Source: Suillus spraguei
Taxonomy: Eukaryota; Basidiomycota; Agaricomycetes; Boletales; Suillaceae
Direction of reading: 5' to 3'
Length of the DNA stretch: 64,000 nt
Assembly: GCA_016800925.1 (NCBI GenBank)
Contig: JABCPU010000043.1
Location: forward strand, 124,001 to 188,000
Part shown: piece by piece, positions 34,542 to 45,173 of the stretch
How the letters are laid out: the number at the start of each line of letters is the position of its first letter
Position numbering within the stretch: position 1 is the first letter of the stretch
Translations under genes and position numbers: made by a program
Notes under the pieces: generated by a model
What the model saw: only the letters and a program-made list of their open reading frames with translations
Databases searched by the model: none
What the model was told of the DNA's origin: nothing

Positions 34542-34989
34542 GTGTTCAAGCGATGTGAACAGTGGGCGCTTGGATAAGTTAAAATTTGGACTACACAAAG
34601 GGAAATGAGTTTCGCCGAAACGAAGGCATTGAACTGACTTGGAACGTACATGCATACTCAGAATAGTGAGCAATGGGTGCAGTGTTGAGTAGCAAGAGAC
34701 ACGGCGTCAGCGAAAGACTAACTGTTGGAACAAACGAACATGGGCTCCTCCGGGTCTTGTATACTAGGCTCGTGTCGAAGGAGTAATGCTTGTACCTTGC
34801 AATGACGCGACTTCTAGGAATCGAGAATTTTCGGACGGGGAATGGGGAACCAGTTCTGTCACTGACCCTCTATGAAGCGGAATTCTGTGTTTGATCAGTA
34901 ATTGAAGTCAAGTGAGCCGTACAAGACTCAGATAGGGCGTGATACTGACTTTGACCTATTGGAAACTAGTAATGGAGCTTTCAGCCAGG

Positions 34990-34996
34990 TATAAAG
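34990..34996 (+). promoter_or_regulatory. TATA-like element of the beta-trefoil-like relic
   Basis: ATAAAGG lies within the block AGCCAGGTATAAAGGTC, kept in three copies (28100, 34985, 59880) about 95 bp before the ATG. Confidence 0.4.
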
Positions 34997-35086
34997 GTCG
35001 GAGGGCATCCTCAGGCTGCAGTCAGTTCTATCAACACACCTCTCTCAATCAGTACTTGACAGAATCTTCAACCAACCACGTGCAAC

Positions 35087-35550
35087 ATGGTCCCCTCCGG
35101 AGGTTACAAGATCCGCAATGTTGTGTTTCCAAACTGATACATTCAACAAGGTCTTTGTCGGCTGCGATACTGGTAACAAGTACTAATAACGTACGCGTGC
35201 ACCGTTACAGCAACGTGCTTCCTGTGCTCATCGATACCCATAGATCACAGTCAATACTAAGGACGAGGGTCAACATCTTGTGACTCTATGATACAGTTTT
35301 ACCTTTGAGACAACGTGGAGGTTGGTCTGTCTGGACTCTGGTGTTGACAGATGCGAGATTGCTGACAGCGTGAAATCGTAGGAAGGTAAAGTCAAGGCCA
35401 CATCAGTCCCGAGGTGTTCCAGTTGTCCAGCGAAGACGGCGCGCAGTCTTTGGTTCTGATTGCCTCGAGAATTCAATAAGCACACGATATAAACGAGGCG
35501 TGGTTTCTCAAAGATGGCGCAAACTGCACCCCGGTTTGTTTTCATTGCTG
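35087..35550 (+). pseudogene. Decayed small gene, possibly beta-trefoil lectin or inhibitor, left copy
   Basis: After the ATG one can read MVPSGGYKIRNVVFPN, then in shifted frames DTFNKVFVGCDTGNKY, NNVRVHRYSNVLPV, TFETTWRLVCLDSGVDRCEI, PEVFQLSSEDGAQSLVLIAS and DINEAWFLKDGANCTPV. This order of short beta-strand-like pieces resembles fungal beta-trefoil proteins (ricin-B-like lectins or mycocypin-type inhibitors), but the family is uncertain. Stops and shifts separate the pieces. One shift might be an intron, since TACTAATAAC looks like a branch point, but not all can be. It has its own TATA element. Confidence 0.4.
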
Positions 35551-36089
35551 ACCCTTTTTGGCTTTATTTATGGCCAACATTACTCCGATCATTGTTGAGT
35601 GGCAGCCAGCTTCCTACAAAGACAGCAAGTACTGGACGTTCGAACCTGTTTGTTGGAGAACGCTTGCATGATTAGCTCGCGGTCGGATGTATGTTTGTGA
35701 TTTACCGTGTGGGGTGTTCAAGTGTTTGCCTGTTAGAGGTGTACCAGTATGCCAATATTGTTTGTGTCTATGAACGCGCCTGAAATGCCAGTAGAAAAAA
35801 AGACGCGGCTACTGGTTGCCCACTGGCAAATCCTTACTAGTTAGAATTTGAAATTTGGACACAGCTATTAATAAGACACCCTTCTCACGCATGTTCGATT
35901 GACACTGAGAAAGGAAATTTAAAAGGTGGAGTTTGAATTTGCATTGGCGTATACACAGAAGGAGCCCTATCCTCATGGGGCACAATTTATTCACATTGCG
36001 TACAAAAACATCAATCAGGTTGACCTGAGCGTTGGGAAGAATTTGAACCTTCTTGAGCTTCACCATGACGTTATAGTGAGCACCATGCG

Positions 36090-37146
36090 ATGTTCTCGCA
36101 TTCTGCGCTGCGGTACATCGTGTCTAAACCCTTGCCAACTGCTGTAATGGCCTTCAAGTATCCCTTCAGTATTCATGGTCTCCTTACTGCAATCCTCCGC
36201 CCTTTCCGAGTCATGTCCGAGTCGTGGCCCACAGTCCCCGGTCTGTTTACTCCGCAACAAACGCGGAATGGTGTATCGGCATGGAGAACAATCATCTTCA
36301 GCGACCATCTACCATCGCAATGTCGACTAAAAAAATTGTCCTATTGCAAATGTCAATCTGGAAAAGAGCACGAGTTCCTTCTCCTCGAATTTTATCATCC
36401 AAGTACCTCACAAACCACCATATTGGTCGTCGACCGGACGGCCAACAACCCAGACCCACAAAATAACAACAATGGGTCATCATCTCGTACTTCCGGAATA
36501 ATATCTCCATCAGCTTCTCCAACTCCTGATGCCACTGATAATGTTTTCACTGCTCCAAAGTCTGCCATCCAGACCTACCTGACTAAAACATTTCACCCGT
36601 ACTTGAAACTTTGTACCCTCGACTTCTCCGCACCTGGGGTTAAGGGCCCTTCGGCAACGCAGATAGCCGTACTCTTGTCAGCTGTCAGCAAGAGTGCACC
36701 CCAATACCATGTTTACCAATATCAATGCTACTGGTTTGCGGAGACCGTCTGGGAGGCTGTAAAACGCCTATTCTCAGGTGGTGTTGAGGGGCCGTGGATT
36801 AGTGAGCGCTCTCGCCATCGTGGGGTCAAGATAGATAACCCCAACCGTGTGGGGGTGGTATGCGAGGAGTTCAACTCTGAATGGGCGAACATCAAAATTG
36901 AAGCAGAACGGAAGGAGCAGGAGCAGGAAGCCCGAATACAGGAGGATAAAGCCCAAAAACAGCGGGTGAGCTCTTCCTTAGTATGGTCACGGTTGTGAGA
37001 CTGACTTCTTGCAGTTGCGGGAGTATCAGGTAGAAACCGACCGATTGCGAGCCAAGGGTCAGGATGATGAAGCTGAGATAGCCAGGAGTCGGGCTGAGAA
37101 CAACAGATTGTTAGCAAGGATAGCCGAGTTGGAGAGTCGTTCCTGA
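36090..37146 (+). CDS. Unknown Agaricomycete protein with His...Cys core and C-terminal coiled coil, left copy
   Basis: Two exons, 36090-36965 and 37015-37146, give 335 residues. The start is the first ATG of the open frame (MFSHSALRY); MAFKYPF at 36147 is an alternative. The core has FSDHLPSQCRLKKLSYCKCQ, HEFLLLEFYHP, TTILVVDRT, then after a low-complexity loop (PQNNNNGSSSRTSG) LCTLDFSAPG, ATQIAVLLSAVSKSAP and YQYQCYWFAETVWEAV. I recall this layout from many mushroom genomes as a protein of unknown function. The tail (EQEARIQEDKAQKQRLREY onward) is a charged coiled coil with an 11-residue repeat. A His on an early strand and a Cys on a later helix recall circularly permuted papain-fold hydrolases; this is inference only. 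A near-identical copy lies at 60972. Confidence 0.75.
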
Positions 37147-37369
37147 ACTCGACGTGACTCTTATGCACATATCATGATATGCCTTTATTTACGTTACAAT
37201 GGTGCCGTCGAATCATCATGGCATGTTAGTCTGACATCGTTGGGTGATCACACCAACGAGGAAATATATATTGTTTTCTCCTGCCACCTTAAGTAAACTT
37301 CATCTTGAATCAATGACGAATTCAGCCTGACTCATGTATTTCTCAATCCTTGCCGCAGCCCATCTCGTA

Positions 37370-37660
37370 ATACCAGCGCCTCTCTATCTCCTTCAACTGT
37401 CTTCAACTCCCACAGACGATGTGTCTTGTCATCCGAGCCGAGCCTAGGCCTGGCTTATATAATCACGGACAAGTCGTGTAGCCTGGTCGATCTTGAAGAG
37501 ATTTGGCAGGTGAAGCATGGAGTTTGAAAATGCGCAAGTGCTGGGTGTGCTGGTTGAAACGTTGAAGAACAGCTACGTTCATATCGATAGACCAGACCTG
37601 ATTTTGTTCCCTTCACCGCTTTTGTTTAGTTGTGGAGAAACTTCAAAAGGGTTCCGCTTG
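37370..37660 (-). pseudogene. Possible vestige of a WD40-repeat gene, left copy
   Basis: On the minus strand GSDDKTHRLWELK (37400-37440) looks like the end strand of a WD40 repeat. The surrounding frame is broken. The right copy (62205-62420) reads DDKTLRLWELK and keeps LVDMNVRIFKLQ before it. No full repeat remains. Confidence 0.3.
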
Positions 37661-38699
37661 TGACGATATTTGGGCGCTTGGAAATTCTGGCAAGCATGCT
37701 CTTATTGGTCACTAAGCTGCAACGACGAGCGTCTATCACTCGCAGCGTATGACTATTGTACTACCATGTTGACTATCAACATTTCAACTTTCAGCACTTG
37801 GCCTACTGCATAAGGCAGACTCGTAGAGTACCTCACCTTTGCGCTGTAGCACTAAAATTGAAACAGAATACTGCAGAAGCAGACCATTTGCTCCATCACT
37901 ATTACTGCAGTGCCAATCAGTAAACCGGTGAGTTCTTGCTGGCGATCATGCTGATTGCGGTGCATCTACATAGTCATACATTGCTTTATATTCCAATGTG
38001 ACGAAAACCTTTCCTATATATTACGATATATGATGATATCTTCATCTCACCAGTTCTCTGATGGGCCGTATGCTTTGCTGTCTGAATGTTTAGCACAGAC
38101 AATTGTCAATGGACTCTCACAGCCTTAGCACCATGACGGAGGAAAAATCTCTCATGTATACTTCAAAGTGTCTTGTCATGTGGAGTATCGTATAAGTGTG
38201 ATTGAACGAATCCCATATTCCTCGAATTCCCTGACAGGTGTGCGCAACAAAGACTCCGAGCGCCTGTTGCAGTCCAAAAGATCACGTTGCTTCCTGCAAG
38301 GAAAGATACGAGAGTCTTGAATTGAGATAACTTCGCATGTTTGCAGTGCCTTTCAACACAAAATCAAGGCGCGCGAAAGTGTCGAGTTCGTTGAAAGCGT
38401 GTTTGCGAAGTCTGTTGGAAGGTTGTCGAGAACATTCAAAGCATATATGGACATGGGCAATATAGAATTAATGTTGATTTGGGCTGGTCGTAACATGAAG
38501 ATGCAGACATGTCTGTACTATGCAATTTTCAAACTCCGTACTTCGCCTGCCAAATCTTGACTAGACGTAACAGGGGACTGGTCACTCCGCCCAAAGTTTG
38601 GCGCGCACGTCGCACACCGCACACGCACATGAACGCCCAGCAAGACCAGACCTTCCCACACACTCACAAACAATACGTCAACAAACTCCTCATCGTTCG

Positions 38700-39195
38700 C
38701 ATCATTACCATGGGAGGAAGAAGGACGGCGGAATCACCATCCCCGAGATCACCTGGACCAATGACTTGATCTAGAAGTCGCTGGCTGAGATAGAATTGCC
38801 AGAAAACAGAGTTGTATTATTGGGCAAACGGAAGAAGCGCGAGGTATGCTGACAACCATGCTATGTATCACAGATAGCTCAAAATTAGCAGAATACCTCG
38901 GGTGATAGCAAGGCTGCTGTAATTTTCCCGCTGTTCCATAACCTAAATCCCACTGTTACCGGGACCGCGTCAAGCGCAAGCACGAGCAGTAAGTGTCCGA
39001 GTCTCCTATAATATATTTTTATTATAAGTTCATGCCATGCTCGTAGCTTGACTAAGAAATACAAGGAACTAGCTACAAGTCTTCGTACCACTTGTGAAGG
39101 TGTCAATGGTGATACTGATGGTAACGAGTTCGACGATGAATATTTTGACTTGTTCCTGCGCGTGGGCCTGATGACACAACTACTTTGAGGGCCAG
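38700..39195 (+). pseudogene. Decayed multi-exon gene, family uncertain, left copy
   Basis: Readable pieces are KKDGGITIPEITWTNDLI-stop-KSLAEIELPE, DSSKLAEYLG, then shifted GDSKAAVIFPLFHNLNPTVT, and LTKKYKELATSLRTTCEGVN with FDDEYFDLFLRVG. Intron-like borders separate them (GTATGC...CACAG and GTAAGT...CGTAG). The stop (TAG in place of a likely Trp) and a one-base shift at CTCGGGTGATAG are also present in the right copy, so the decay came before the duplication. The LTKxYKELA part resembles Agaricomycete SANT/Myb-like proteins linked to transposons, but I am not sure. Confidence 0.4.
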
Positions 39196-39329
39196 ATCTA
39201 TTGAGAAGGGGTGCGTGTGCGAGGGGGGCCGTGTACGTGTGCGCCCAACTTTGAGCGTCCTTGATATCAAAGATTCATCCTTTCTCTGATGCTGACGCAA
39301 CAATTAGTTGTCAGGTCAAATCAAATTAA

Positions 39330-39373
39330 GTCAGTCAGTGCTGATCGACTATTTTCAGTCAACGCTGACTGAC
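39330..39373. repeat. Imperfect inverted repeat
   Basis: GTCAGTCAGTGCTGA (39330-39344) pairs with TCAACGCTGACTGAC (39359-39373) with two mismatches. GTTGTCAG outside it (39307) pairs with CTGACAAC (39369 onward). It lies near the end of the duplicated segment and 230 bp before the protease gene. Confidence 0.45.
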
Positions 39374-39598
39374 AACTGACAACACTGAGATTTAGAAATA
39401 ACATGCCAGGATCAAAAGCAAACCATCTCTTGCCACATTTTATCGGGAAGTCGAATCTTTGTACTCGCGATGACTCGCATCGTAACTATCTCGTCATCAC
39501 TTTTTCGAGAGGGACTGACGTGGCTAAGGTGCTCAAATATTGCCATCGCGTTCGCTATTACATATATAATCGAGTATGATATGACTTTCCAGTAAGTC

Positions 39599-41053
39599 AT
39601 GTTCTCCGTTGCATTCTTGTTGGCGCTCCAGGTTTTCTCAATCACGGGATCGCCCGTTGAAGTTCGCAATTCCTCCATGACCCTCCCCATGACCAGGAGG
39701 CCAATATTCACCAATGTTACTGACATCATGCGGCATGATGAAGCTCGCGTAGCGGGCTTTAGGGAATACAGTACGCATGGCCGACGTGATATTTTCCCTT
39801 TGTCAAACATGAAGTTTGGCTACTTCATATCAGCTAGCATTGGCTCTCCCCCCAAAACCTGTAAGTTCAATACTGAGAAAACATGCGGCTGCTAATGTAT
39901 TATTGAAGATCATTTGATTGTTGACAGCTCTAGCTCGATCACATGGGTTGGCGCCAGCACTTTGTACGTGAGCAGCTCTGGCGTCGACACTAAACAGCCT
40001 GTGGCGGTCGATTATACATTTGGCTCCTTCCAAGGTATGACATACAACAATATCATAAGTCGAAAATACCTACGATTAGTATCTATAGGAACTATGTTCG
40101 CTGATACATTCTCTCTCAGTGATCGTTTCACCATCCCCAAGATGCTAATCGGTGTTGCTTCTACTTCGCAAGGCATCGGTTTTGACGGTGTCTTTGGCAT
40201 CGGGCCTAGAGAGTCAAGCCGCGGCGCCCTAAAAAAATCACCAGAAGAAACGATCCCGTCTGTCACTGACTACCTGTTTGGGCAACGCACCATTACTGCA
40301 CCCGTTGTCGGTATATTTTTCCAGCCCACCGTTACAAGTATAAGAAACTATGGAGAAATTACCATTGGTGGAGTCAACCGTTACAAGTACAAAGGTGAAA
40401 TTGAATTCACGTAAGGCACCTTAGCTTCTGGATCAACCCAGACTTATAGTAATTGTTTTTTTTCAGTGATATCACCACCATCCCCCTCTCATCGCACTAT
40501 TGGGGTATCAATGGGAGGATCGCCTACGGCAACACAGACCTCACGCCCTATACCGCTGGCGTCGTGGATTGTGGTTCCACTTTTCTTTACATTGCCTCCG
40601 GTGTGTATTCAGAGTGCAGCGAGTAATAATGGTCTCATCACCGTTCGATAGATGCCTATGAGAAGTACCGGTCTGCAACCGGCGCTGTGAAGGCGGCGAA
40701 TAATCTTCTCCAGATTTCCACTCACCAGTACCATAACCTAAGTCCCTTGAAATTCTATATTGGCTCGGTACGTTAATTCTGCCAGCCCTCACACCCCTTG
40801 TCCACCATTCGCACAGAAAATCTGCAGTCTCAACCGCAATGCGCAAATCTGGCCTCGTTCTCTCAACTACTTCATTAATGCCGATGCCGATGATATATTT
40901 CTCGTCGTTAGAAGCCTTTCCACACCCAGTGGCATAGGGTTCGACTTTATTATTGGCTACGTATTCCTCCAGCGCTTCTACACTGTGTTCGATGCCGAAA
41001 GGTCCCGGGTCGGTTTTGCTCAAACCATGTTCACTGATGCCTTCGTCAACTAA
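39599..41053 (+). CDS. Secreted A1 aspartic protease-like protein with altered active-site triads
   Basis: Five exons, 39599-39860, 39909-40410, 40467-40600, 40652-40767 and 40817-41053, give 416 residues. The N-terminus MFSVAFLLALQVFSITGS is a signal peptide; a propeptide follows. The body matches polyporopepsin-type A1 proteases: YFISASIGSPPK, IVDSSSSITWVGAS, IGVAS, GFDGVFGIGPRE, ITIGGVNRYKYKGEIEF, YWGINGRIAYGN, VVDCGSTFLYIAS, NAQIWPRSLN, GFDFIIGYVFLQRFYTVFD. Both catalytic Asp are kept, but the usual DTG triads read DSS and DCG. Activity may be reduced or changed. The extra Cys in the second lobe, with CSLN later, could allow a disulfide or just be decay. All splice phases are consistent. 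Confidence 0.88.
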
Positions 41054-41141
41054 TATGGAATTGCCAAAGTATACGAAGGATTGTTTTTCAGACGTAAAGC
41101 AGTATACGGATTTGAAGGTTATACGGACACTTCTCAAATAG

Positions 41142-41414
41142 CATCAGGAAATTCACACATTCCTTAACATGCTTAATCAGCTTAACTCACTTATCTCAAA
41201 ACTTGTTTGCTCTCTCTCACATCATTCACCTGGCATATCTTATATTTTTTGAGTGCGAAATACAATAAAACATGTATATTAATATATCTCAACTTTTTTT
41301 TTCTGAATTCATTCACATTGAAATTTTGGACAAGTAGATTCAATTTCACCAAGGCAGTTAAGTGTAAATAAGTCCGCATAAGGGCACGTCAAGGAATGTG
41401 TGAATTTCCTGATG
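41142..41414. mobile_element. Short AT-rich element with perfect 24-bp TIRs
   Basis: CATCAGGAAATTCACACATT... (41142-41165) and its exact reverse complement (41391-41414) bound 273 bp of AT-rich DNA without a reading frame of note. This is MITE-like. No clean target-site duplication could be defined. It starts 88 bp after the aspartic protease stop and may hold its polyadenylation region. Confidence 0.6.
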
Positions 41415-43160
41415 AGGCTACGGAGATTACTTGAGTTTCTGTATACTACGCGCGATTAGAATATAGGAGCGCGGCTGGTCTTGTTCAGGTGAATTCTGTG
41501 CGAGTCTGCGTCTAGTACCATAGGATATTTCTTTTGTGAATCAATACGTGGTACACTTATCATGGTCGTCTATCCTGTCTCGCATCCGAGTCTGAGTGCA
41601 TGGTACGTTGCAGATGTCAAAGAGTTGTTGGAACAAAGGATAGAGGTCAAGCGATTTAGTGTCAACACCTGACTGCTCTCCGCGAACCTACAAAATAGCT
41701 GTACAGATGACCTGCATTGATGAAAGGCCACCAAGTGGGATAATTTGAGATTATGGCCAGGTAGATGAATGACCGATAACGTAAATGAGATCGAGAGGTG
41801 ATGATGTTAGGTTGCCACGGTCATCTGATATGCTTTAGCGAGTCACGACTGCCAGCTTTGCTATGCACTTGGCCAGTGCGTGTGAACTGAATACACCATA
41901 CTTGATGCATCAAAAAACCGTTGTGGCAAAGTTGTGTCCTTCAGTATTTTGCAAAGTCAAGGAAGTGTGACATCAGAAAGTTGTCCTTGATATCCTTGTC
42001 CTTGCAAAATGTGTCAAGCGGATCAGAATTCAGACATTGGATGACTTTCTGCAGCATTTAATAGCGGTGTTCAAAGTAAACTTTGGGAGGTTCTGAAAAC
42101 ATGGGTAAGGTTGACCAATTTCTTTCAGAATCTACAGAACATTTGGCAGGCCTAAGCAGAGTCTGAAATCCAATCTTCATGCTACTACCCATACAGGATG
42201 CCTGCACAATGTCCACAAGTACGACATTCAGAATGACTCAAAGCACACATCAAGACTACTAATACTTTACAGATGGCTATGCAAAGGCCCTCACATGCTG
42301 GTGGGGGATATAAAGATCTAGACACTGATATCAGTATCCTAAGTACAAATGTAAGTGATCTAAGTACGACATGATAAGGAAACATATAACTCACCCTCAA
42401 TCTGATATAACGGACTGAGGGAAGAGTGGGACAATGGGAAATCTAATGTATATAGTAACTCTGTATTCTGAATGTCATACTCCAACATGCCATGGTCGTG
42501 TTGTCTGTCACATGCAACTGCCATGCACTAACACTCCTTTTCAACTCAATCCACAGCAGTAAAACTCCTCTTTTATTGATTTACCAGAGCCCTAGGCAAC
42601 TGCACATACATTCAAAGTCTTTTTGGAGAAGCGCTGTAAAGATACAACCTAACCTGGGCTGTAGATAAACTACCTCCTAAGTTAGTATGTGAGTCTTGCG
42701 CTCTGTCTAGTCTGCTTCACTTATGAAACAAGAGCGTTTGACCCTAAAGGGGGATGCCTGTTAGTATGGTCAAGTTCAAGTCAAACCAGTGAGCAAAAGT
42801 AGCATTGTGGTCAGCGGTAAGTTGCCGCGGTCAGCGTTAGTGCTGCCGGAACTAGCATCGTATGTAGTGGTGCTACCTTGGTCAAGATAATACTTGAAAC
42901 AGTAATGTTGAGTAAGCAGTGACGAGCAGTGATATCAGCAGTAGCAGTAAGATTGCGAGCAGTGCAAAGAAACAGTAAAGAAGGCTGCAGTACTTTCAGC
43001 GGTAAAGTAGCGGTGTGTGAGAAGTTCAGTCAAAATAACAATCAAAAGCCCAGCAGTGATGGAGAACGAGCGTGATCGATTAACAAGCAATAAGGAACTT
43101 TAAAGACTAAGTCTACTACTGGGTAGATCCAGAGCTAGACAATAATCCTGACCTATAGTA
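41415..43160. other. Gene-free stretch of 1.7 kb
   Basis: No supported gene. The last 300 bp are rich in short GCAGT/CAGTA-type words (for example GCAGTGATATCAGCAGTAGC near 42922). This could be a worn repeat, but no ends were found. Confidence 0.4.
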
Positions 43161-43571
43161 CATGCTGTTACAAGAACACCTTCTTGTGCCCCTACTATCA
43201 TTTTCCCTCATATGTGTCGCCGTCTACTCTCGTACCAACGAGGCCTCCATCCTCGTCCTCCGATACCTCGTCTGGCTACCTCGCCTATGCTCGTCTCCTC
43301 CATCGTCATTGAACACGCCCTCTTCACGCGCCTTCTACCTCCTCTGCGCCTATACATGCCTCTCTCGCTTCGTGTGCTTCAAGTGCCTCCTCTGCGCTCG
43401 TCGCATTACCCTGCGCTTCAACACGTGCACTTGCTCGGTTCATGGGAACCCCTGTCTACTTTCAAGGATGTCTTGGTATCATGTTATGCTTTATCCTTTT
43501 ACCATTTACCTTTCTTGACTCATGCGTCGCCTCATTGGCTCGTACTCTTTATACCTTCGGCTCCGCACTTA

Positions 43572-45173
43572 CAGTGGCTCAAAAAACTGTCTGCATGTTT
43601 TGACATTTTTCACTATCTATGATATTGTGTGAGAATGAACAAATTCCTCAAGGACATACTTATACCACATTGTAGTATGGCTTCAGGGCTTTCATTTGAG
43701 CCCTACACCGTGGGAATCGGTGGAGATATGGTGGAGATACAAGGCTCACAAAATGGTGACTCATGCAGACAGTTTTTTGACTCAAGTATTTTACAGTAAT
43801 AACCAGGTATTCTAGTATTTTGTATGACCTCCCTTGGCTTTAATTACTGCCTCTATCCTTCTAGGCATACTCTCAATTAATTTCTGGCAATCCTCAGCTG
43901 TGATCTTCCCCCATTCCACTGCTACTCTCTCCCAAAGCTCCCATACTCCTTTAGGGGGGTTTTCATAGGCTTGAAGCTTTTTCTTGAGTGTTCCCCAGAG
44001 ATGTTCAATGACATTGACATCAGGAGACTGTGCTGGCCAGTCAAGAACATTGATGTTATGTTCTTCAAACCATTCCCTAGCTCTTCTGGATGTGTGCTTG
44101 GGATCATTATCCTGTTGGAAAATGATATCTTCTTCATCAATCCCTGATTCTGCCAAGCTAGGCAGCAAGTGGTCATTTAAAATGTCCACATACTGCTCAG
44201 CATTCATCTTCCCCTCAACCTCAGCAAGCATTCCCACACCATTCCATCCCATACAGCCCCATACCATTAAAGAACCTCCTCCAAACTTGACAGTCCCATT
44301 AACCTCTCTGTCTGTTAGGCCATCTCCCTTCTTTTTCCATACATACACCTTCCCATCTGACCCAATCCTATTGGTTTTGGTCTCATCTGACCATATAACA
44401 CGCTTCCAGTCCTCTACAGTCCAGTGTTGATGAGCTAAGGCAAAGGCTAGTCTTCTCTGCCTATGTTTGATGGAGAGAAGAGGCTTTTTCTTCTTTGTTA
44501 CTGCCTTGAGAACATTCCTCACAGTTTGTGAAGAGACAGGGGTAGTGATGGTGGAATTGATATAATGGGTGGCTTGGACAGCATTATCAGCCTTTCCTGT
44601 AGTGATATGTTGGATAATAGCCCTTTTGTCAGTAGAGGTAAGCTTGGATGGACGTCCTCCACAAGAGTTTTCCTTGTCTGGGTGGCTTTCTTTGATGAAC
44701 TTGGCCACAGTGGACTTGCATACTCCAGTTCTAGAGGAAATTTGGCGAGCAGAGAGGCCAGCATAAGACAGAGAGAGGATATTATCTCTTTGAGCAGAGG
44801 AGATGGCTTTCATGGTGATTATGACTATGATACATGAGATATTCTGGTTTATATAGTTAGATATAGTCATAAAATAACATAATGACACCACTTTATAATT
44901 TATATAATAGTGGCATGATTTTTATGGTGTCATAAATAATGATTTATATAGTTTTAATATACACTCAAAAAACTGTCCACATGAGTCATCATTTTATAAG
45001 CCTTATATCTCCACCATATCTCCGCCGATTCCCACGGTGTAGGGCTCAAATAAAAGCCCTGAAGCCATACTACAATGTGGTATAAGTATGTCCTTGAGGA
45101 ATTTGTTCATTCTCACACAATATCATAGATAGTGAAAAATGTCAAAACATGCGGACAGTTTTTTGAGCCACTG
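43572..45173 (-). mobile_element. Tc1/mariner transposon with long TIRs, intact transposase
   Basis: 1,602 bp flanked by TA on both sides. Terminal inverted repeats of about 211 bp (43572-43782 and 44963-45173) start CAGTGGCTCAAAAAACTGTC. The same TCAAAAAACTGTC word recurs at the inner end of each TIR, giving the IR/DR layout known for Sleeping Beauty-type Tc1 elements, where transposase binds both. About nine TIR differences were seen by eye, all transitions. The single gene inside is intact, so the copy may be young or active. Confidence 0.95.
43812..44813 (-). CDS. Tc1-family DD34E transposase
   Basis: 333 residues from the ATG at 44813 (MKAISSAQRDNILSL); an in-frame upstream ATG at 44891 would add 26 hydrophobic residues and is less likely. 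The N-terminus has two helix-turn-helix regions (LSYAGLSARQISSRTGVCKS and the region after CGGRPSKL, an AT-hook-like GRPSK). Catalytic residues: Asp in VIWSDETKTN (~141), Asp in FQQDNDPKHTS (~234) and Glu in NVIEHLWG (~269), with 34 residues between the last two. No stop or shift. It cuts and pastes the element at TA sites in the nucleus. Confidence 0.95.
   Translation of the reverse strand: MKAISSAQRDNILSLSYAGLSARQISSRTGVCKSTVAKFIKESHPDKENSCGGRPSKLTSTDKRAIIQHITTGKADNAVQATHYINSTITTPVSSQTVRNVLKAVTKKKKPLLSIKHRQRRLAFALAHQHWTVEDWKRVIWSDETKTNRIGSDGKVYVWKKKGDGLTDREVNGTVKFGGGSLMVWGCMGWNGVGMLAEVEGKMNAEQYVDILNDHLLPSLAESGIDEEDIIFQQDNDPKHTSRRAREWFEEHNINVLDWPAQSPDVNVIEHLWGTLKKKLQAYENPPKGVWELWERVAVEWGKITAEDCQKLIESMPRRIEAVIKAKGGHTKY

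Larger units (their letters stand above)
33000..39400. repeat. Segmental duplication, left copy
   Basis: Matches 58335-64000 at high identity in direct orientation: end of a 7TM gene, its 3' flank, then 34862 onward against 59757 onward. The right copy lacks the MITE and about 860 bp around it (34006-34861). Small indels are scattered through 37147-38600. The match still runs at the window end (around 39330 on the left), so the full length is at least 5.6 kb. Confidence 0.9.

Noticed and set aside
39412..39810. Minus-strand frame opposite the aspartic protease start
   Set aside because: The plus strand has the signal peptide and family motifs with consistent splicing.
43162..43622. Pro/Leu/Cys-rich overlapping frames in the LTRs (also 51814-52168)
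   Set aside because: They fall inside the LTRs, lie in several frames at once and reflect pyrimidine-rich composition.
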